From Psychromonas sp. MME1 (GTDB lineage: Bacteria; Pseudomonadota; Gammaproteobacteria; Enterobacterales; Psychromonadaceae), in contig NZ_CP160906.1 in assembly GCF_041080865.1 (NCBI RefSeq), positions 1,178,001-1,242,000 of the forward strand: 64,000 bases of DNA, written 5' to 3'. This document shows positions 59,605 to 64,000 of the stretch, one piece after another. The notes under the pieces are model-generated. The model was not told the DNA's origin. It worked only from the letters and a program-made list of their open reading frames with translations, and did not search any database. The stretch's first letter is position 1; the number at the start of each line of letters is the position of its first letter. A program made the position numbers and the translations under genes.

Positions 59605-61020
59605 CTATAAAAAAGCAAACCATTTCATGATGAATAACATGGCGAACGTAACTAATAACCCAATGCCACCAATAGTTACCCCCACTTTAAGCATTTGCTT
59701 ATTATCGATTTGACCAGAGGCATACGCCAAAGCATTGGGAGGGGTACTAATAGGTAATGACATCCCTAATGATGCTGCAAATGTCACTGCAATAATCAGC
59801 GCCACTTCACCACCAAAAGGTAATAATGAATGCATTGAAGCGCCTAACGCAGCTACCAAGGGTAGTAATAAGTTGGCAGCGGCAGTATGCGACATAAAAT
59901 TAGCCATCAGTAAACAGGTGCCAGCAGCTCCAACAATAAGTGCTAACGGATGAAATTTCACAAACGGTATCACCGCAATTGCATTCGCAGCCAAGCCCGT
60001 TTTATCAATAGCAACACCCAATGCAATACCACCAGAAACAAGCCATAATACATCCCAAGAAATATTTTTTAGATCCTCCTTGGTAATAATCTTAAACATC
60101 GAGAAAATAGCAACAGGTAGCATTGCAACGACATAGGAGCTCATACCATGTAAGCTACCGAGCAACCATAATAATATGGTACTTGCAAAAGTAACATAGA
60201 CCAAAATCGCCTTAGGTGTTTTTAGAAATCGTCCCGAAATATCCAATTTTATGGTTTGCCGTGAAGCTGGGAAAAGAACAATTAATACAAACCAAGCAAT
60301 GATTAACATAACGACTACAAATGGTACGCCAAAGGACATCCACTTAGCGAAACTAATACTGTTATCTCCGACTAAATACTTGAGTGCAACCGCATTGGGT
60401 GGCGTACCAATTGGGGTGCCAATTCCCCCTATATTTGCAGCAACAGGAACAGATAAAGCGAAGGCAACTCGTGCTAAATCCTTTCTTTCAAACAAAGCTA
60501 AGACGGGAGTCAGGATAGATAGCATCATTGCAGTAGTCGCAGTATTGCTCATAAACATCGAAAAAATAGCAGTGATCATCATTATGCCAAACATCACATA
60601 TTTAGGTCGTTCACCGAATGGACGTAATAAAACGCGGGCAAGGTTAATATCTAATCGATATTTGGTCGCTGCCATTGCCAAAAAGAATCCCCCCAAAAAT
60701 AACATAATAATGGGTGAAGCAAAGGTGGCCATTATTGTATTTTGACTAATAAGTTTTCCCAATACAGCTGGGTCGCCTGAAGTGGCAAACCATAAACCAT
60801 GATCAGAGACGAGTAGTAATTCTAATACAATGATCAAAACAGATGTCGCGTAAATAGGAATAGGCTCTAAAATCCAACAAAGTGCAGCCATAACAAAAAT
60901 GGCAAGCACACGTTGTTCTACGAGTGTAAATCCCTCTATAGCAAAGCTATCAGAGGGTAAAAGTAATATTATGAGGGGTAGTATGATAGGTAAAATATAC
61001 TTTAAATTTTGTTGTATCAT
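59605..61020 (-). CDS. SLC13/DASS-family sodium-coupled anion transporter
   Basis: A 471-residue inner-membrane carrier of the divalent anion:sodium symporter family (dicarboxylates, citrate, sulfate or similar). I chose the ATG at 61020, eight bases after AGGAG; the ORF extends to 61065 without support. The two pseudo-repeat signatures of the family are complete: SNTATTAMM with GIGTPIGTPPNAVA, and SHTAAANLLLPL with LPISTPPNALAYASG. At least eleven hydrophobic helices. Substrate is not determinable. It is downstream of no other gene in its operon; a receiver-domain gene lies 141 bp upstream on the same strand. Confidence 0.92.
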   Translation of the reverse strand: MIQQNLKYILPIILPLIILLLPSDSFAIEGFTLVEQRVLAIFVMAALCWILEPIPIYATSVLIIVLELLLVSDHGLWFATSGDPAVLGKLISQNTIMATFASPIIMLFLGGFFLAMAATKYRLDINLARVLLRPFGERPKYVMFGIMMITAIFSMFMSNTATTAMMLSILTPVLALFERKDLARVAFALSVPVAANIGGIGTPIGTPPNAVALKYLVGDNSISFAKWMSFGVPFVVVMLIIAWFVLIVLFPASRQTIKLDISGRFLKTPKAILVYVTFASTILLWLLGSLHGMSSYVVAMLPVAIFSMFKIITKEDLKNISWDVLWLVSGGIALGVAIDKTGLAANAIAVIPFVKFHPLALIVGAAGTCLLMANFMSHTAAANLLLPLVAALGASMHSLLPFGGEVALIIAVTFAASLGMSLPISTPPNALAYASGQIDNKQMLKVGVTIGGIGLLVTFAMLFIMKWFAFL

Positions 61021-61160
61021 GGATAAGCTCCTATACCTAGATAGGAGTTTATTTTCCAATATCAAATAATTATTTTAGTGTTGTAGATCATATGCTTTAA
61101 CATTACTTCTGATAAATATTCAGAAAGAGTTGATAGATCACGAAATAATTGAAAACAAAT

Positions 61161-61637
61161 CTAATTATTTATTAAACGATATAAGGTAGGCGCATCTAAA
61201 TTATCACTATAAGGTTCATAATCAATCCCTTTTTCAATTATATACTCGGTTAACAACTCCTTAATTGTTTGGATTAACTCTTCCGGTTGCCAAACTTTCT
61301 CTAAAAAATTATCAATTTTGGCATTATTGATCGCTTTTATTGTATCATCCTGTGTTGCTAAACCTGTCAACAGTAACTTTTTCGTCCCCAAAAAGCGCCT
61401 ATCAGCAGCGACTTTGGTTAACAGCTCGACTCCAGACATCTCAGGCATAACCTGATCTGAGATAATTACCCCTACATATTCCTGTTGAGCATCAAATTCT
61501 TCTAACAGTTCCAGACATTCATAGGCAGACTCACACTCTTCAATATTAAAAAGAGATTCGAAAACCTCAAGGTCTCGTCTAACGGCATCTAATACTTCGC
61601 GCTCATCATCGACACATATTATGTTAATTTTATCCAT
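61161..61637 (-). CDS. Stand-alone response regulator receiver protein
   Basis: A 158-residue receiver protein from the ATG at 61637 (AAGG seven bases upstream; a GTG two codons earlier overlaps that site). It has ICVDDEREVLDAV (acidic pocket), phospho-acceptor Asp in GVIISDQVMPEMSG, the conserved Thr in KLLLTG and Lys in NFLEKVWQPEEL. There is no output domain, only a short C-terminal tail. The EKVWQPEEL ending is common in receivers paired with PAS or hybrid kinases. The membrane sensor starting at 63236 on the other strand is a possible partner; that is inference. Confidence 0.9.
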   Translation of the reverse strand: MDKINIICVDDEREVLDAVRRDLEVFESLFNIEECESAYECLELLEEFDAQQEYVGVIISDQVMPEMSGVELLTKVAADRRFLGTKKLLLTGLATQDDTIKAINNAKIDNFLEKVWQPEELIQTIKELLTEYIIEKGIDYEPYSDNLDAPTLYRLINN

Positions 61638-62196
61638 ATCCACCTTCTGAAATCATTTACAAAATTCTTAAAATTATTTTAGACAATATGGGCTATTTAA
61701 GCATTTAAATAATTACCTATCTAAGTGATCAGCACGACAAAAAAGTGTATGCATAGGGCTAAAATCAGAATAAACATCAACACAAAGGCAAGCAAATATA
61801 AACTCAAAATGACAATCGTTATTTATGGCCATTTCTATGAGTTCATTACATAGGTGGTCTTATTGGCAACAAAAACAACAAGTAAGCGCTTGCATAAAAT
61901 ACAAAAACCAACACAGAGCAATAGATAAAAAACATTTAGATCAAAAGGATAAAAGATTCGACTAAATATACTCCAATAATCAAGAAAGCGATTACTAACC
62001 GTTAATAGTTCACGAAAACATGCACAAAATACAACCTTATTAATCGATACGCTAACAAAGTAAATAAACAGTTCTATGAGAGTGTTAAATAAGAGAAAAT
62101 TATCTATAGTTGAACATACATCTATATCATTAACTTACTCTCTATCAATATCTTAATTCTATAATTTATATAAACCTTCACAAGGAAGGACAACAA
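61638..62196. other. About 550-bp intergenic region, no gene seen
   Basis: A very AT-rich spacer between divergent genes (receiver protein and binding protein). No open frame, tRNA or repeat of the families above is visible. AAGGAAGG at 62184-62191 is the ribosome binding site of the next gene. It probably holds both promoters, and the long untranslated leader is unexplained. Confidence 0.4.
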
Positions 62197-63228
62197 ATGA
62201 AACATTGCTTAGTCACTCTGCTAACACTATTTTTAGGCTTTCCTGTATTAGCACAAGAGATAAAAATTTACACGTGGGACGCTTTTTTATCTGAAAATGT
62301 TGTTAATCAATTTACCAAAAAAACGGGGCATACCGTTACACAGTATTTTTTCGATAATGAGATTGAGCGGAATGCGATATTAATGAGTGGTCAGGGCGAT
62401 AAGTTTGATCTTATATTAATGGATCATTTACGAGCACAAGAATACGGTAAATTAAATAAGCTCAGATCACTATCCAACTTAAATATTGCTAATCAACAAT
62501 ACAACAGTATTCAGTCACGTAACTCCTGTGGTCAGTATGGTATCCCCTACGCACAGGGCGTAATGGGGATAGTCCATCGTAAGTCGGTCTCGCTTAAACA
62601 AATTGACTCTTGGAATGATTTATTAAACCCAGCTCCCGAGCATGTTGGTGGTACAATCATGCATAAAGATGACATTGATACAACCGCCATAGCCCTCATT
62701 GCATTAGGGTTAGATCCCTTTACCGAGGATAAAGCTGATTTAAAAAAAGCTTATGATTTACTAACTAAACAATCCGATAAAATCGAACAGTATGCCTACC
62801 CCATTAGTTATCTAACTAATGCGACTTCTACAGCGAAGCTTTCTCTTTCATTTGCCTACTCTGGTGACCTTTTTAATATTAAAAAATTGAGTGGCTATGA
62901 TGACTGGGAATTTGTCATTCCAAAAGAAGGAACAGTACTATTTGTCGACTGTTTTTCATTACCCAAGCTAATGGCAGTCAAAGATGCAACTTTGGCATTT
63001 ATCTCGTATATCAACAGCCCAGAAATCGCCGCAAAAAATGCCCAAGAAATGTGGTTTGCAACCACGAATGAAGGAGCCCTGCCACTGCTCAGTGATGAGT
63101 ATAAAAATGATAAAGAACTGATCCAAAATCCTAATCAAATGAGTAAAACATATCAATATAAATCAACATCTAACCCTGCATATATATTACGTAACAAAAT
63201 GATTTCGATGTTACATACCAAGGAGTAA
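62197..63228 (+). CDS. PotD-like periplasmic polyamine-binding protein
   Basis: A 343-residue exported protein of the spermidine/putrescine-binding family. The signal peptide is MKHCLVTLLTLFLGFPVLAQ with probable cleavage after LAQ. The mature part opens EIKIYTWDAFLSENVVNQFTKKTGH, then DLILMDHL, GIPYAQGVMGIVHRK, FAYSGDLFNI and FVDCFSLPKL, all in PotD order. There are no potABC genes. Only seven bases separate it from a membrane sensor gene on the same strand, suggesting that the binding protein feeds a ligand signal to that sensor (compare periplasmic binding protein/sensor pairs for norspermidine in Vibrio). The role is inference. Confidence 0.85.
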   Translation: MKHCLVTLLTLFLGFPVLAQEIKIYTWDAFLSENVVNQFTKKTGHTVTQYFFDNEIERNAILMSGQGDKFDLILMDHLRAQEYGKLNKLRSLSNLNIANQQYNSIQSRNSCGQYGIPYAQGVMGIVHRKSVSLKQIDSWNDLLNPAPEHVGGTIMHKDDIDTTAIALIALGLDPFTEDKADLKKAYDLLTKQSDKIEQYAYPISYLTNATSTAKLSLSFAYSGDLFNIKKLSGYDDWEFVIPKEGTVLFVDCFSLPKLMAVKDATLAFISYINSPEIAAKNAQEMWFATTNEGALPLLSDEYKNDKELIQNPNQMSKTYQYKSTSNPAYILRNKMISMLHTKE

Positions 63229-63235
63229 GGTGCGC

Positions 63236-64000
63236 ATGAAATTAAATAAAAAAATTAAGTATATTATCTTACCAGTGCTAACCTTGCTTTCTATTTTTCT
63301 ATCGACAATATTTTATATCGCTAATAAACAGTATATTATCGATAATGAAATCGCTTCATTAAACGCACATATTGATCAGTTACTATTGCGTTCGGAATAC
63401 AAATTTAAATATACAAAGGATTACTTAAGACAAAAAATCGAAAGCAAAGAAGCAACACTTATTTTAAACAGCGTCGAAAACAAACAAGAAATACCGCATA
63501 CTTATATCGCACAATTTCTAGAACTGTTTCTCAATAACGACTTATCATCGACTCATAGCCTTAACATCATCAATGACTTTTCAATTTATAAAAAAAATAA
63601 TGAACTTGTTGTACACATCAATACTGAGGACCCGTTTGCTGAGCCCGTATTAAAAACACAGACAAAGCAAATTCTATATAGTGCGAGATCCGATAAGCAA
63701 CTTTCGCAATATTATTATTTTACTGAAATGTCTCATAATGACGCTGACATTAAATTTTATATGGTACAAATTTTCTCGCCCTATCAACTTATTAGCACCA
63801 CGCGCTATAATGTTGATGACTCTCTCTATCTGATGCAAACTGTACTCAATACTGATTATCTTACCGATGAACTTAATACAATTGAAAATGATTACCAAGG
63901 ATTTTTTAGCTATAAGCTAACAACTGAAAAAGCAATTATCGATACATTGTCATTTTCAACAAAAAACTTTACACAGCATAATAAAGGTTCATACCAAGGA
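63236..64000 (+). CDS. Membrane sensor protein, N-terminal 255 residues (3' end outside window)
   Basis: An open frame from the ATG at 63236 (AGGAG at 63221, weaker sites nearer) runs to the window end without a stop. Residues 8-28 are a membrane helix after a basic N-terminus (MKLNKKIKYII). Residues about 29-255 form an extracytoplasmic domain with no second helix reached yet (YYFTEMSHNDADIKFYMVQIF is the clearest strand region). The layout is that of a sensor kinase, GGDEF/EAL protein or chemoreceptor; the output domain is not in view. It is co-oriented with and seven bases behind the PotD-like gene. Confidence 0.7.
   Translation, partial: MKLNKKIKYIILPVLTLLSIFLSTIFYIANKQYIIDNEIASLNAHIDQLLLRSEYKFKYTKDYLRQKIESKEATLILNSVENKQEIPHTYIAQFLELFLNNDLSSTHSLNIINDFSIYKKNNELVVHINTEDPFAEPVLKTQTKQILYSARSDKQLSQYYYFTEMSHNDADIKFYMVQIFSPYQLISTTRYNVDDSLYLMQTVLNTDYLTDELNTIENDYQGFFSYKLTTEKAIIDTLSFSTKNFTQHNKGSYQG

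Noticed and set aside
60251-60745. 164-codon plus-strand frame
   Set aside because: Antisense shadow of the SLC13 transporter gene.

Overview
The window reads as chromosome of a marine, probably cold-adapted gammaproteobacterium of the Alteromonadales/Psychromonas type. The pointers are the low G+C content, the cysZ / zipA-ligA arrangement, cydDC, a hybrid-kinase and c-di-GMP-rich signalling set, and several families of short intergenic repeats. The genus is inferred from gene content only.

Positions 1-29400 are mostly core or lineage-specific genes: the 5' two thirds of polyphosphate kinase (ppk1); a possible MatP-like protein; a LysR regulator divergent from a YnfM-type MFS exporter; an LdcA-like lysine/arginine decarboxylase; an ArnT-type glycosyltransferase; a signalling cluster (periplasmic binding protein, REC/HD-GYP protein split by a frameshift, and a 1656-residue hybrid histidine kinase); an HflX GTPase; a zinc-ribbon/HEFGH membrane protein; an MFS protein with a long helical tail; a CinA-like domain protein; an MscS channel; a divergent DraG/DraT pair; and cydDC.

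Positions about 29500-53600 form an accessory (defence-type) island. It opens with a metallophosphoesterase (in-frame TGA), an amidohydrolase and a small membrane protein, then a small PD-(D/E)XK nuclease (frameshifted). A DNA phosphorothioation system follows: a Dnd-associated methyltransferase (two frameshifts) and intact dndB, dndC, dndD and dndE on the plus strand. Converging on it from the minus strand is the restriction operon dptF-dptG-dptH. Its dptF and dptG are interrupted by frameshifts while dptH is intact. Between dndE and dptH sit three minus-strand genes that are not standard Dnd/Dpt components: a PIN-domain protein translationally coupled to dptH, a large DGQHR (DndB-motif) protein, and a protein with an HEPN-like Rx6H motif. 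This is the most interesting part of the window. No cysteine desulfurase (dndA), integrase or transposase is visible.

The island ends at a tandem array of four near-identical initiator tRNA-Met genes (122-bp period) plus a fifth, half-degenerate copy on the island side. Positions 54800-64000 return to core genes: a DUF5062-like small protein, ligA, zipA, cysZ, an SLC13-type transporter, a stand-alone receiver protein, a PotD-like binding protein, and the start of a membrane sensor protein running off the window.

Seven genes carry frame disruptions. Most can be repaired by one base in a homopolymer run, so base-call error must be excluded before calling them pseudogenes. The in-frame TGA in the phosphoesterase and the draG shift do not fit that explanation.
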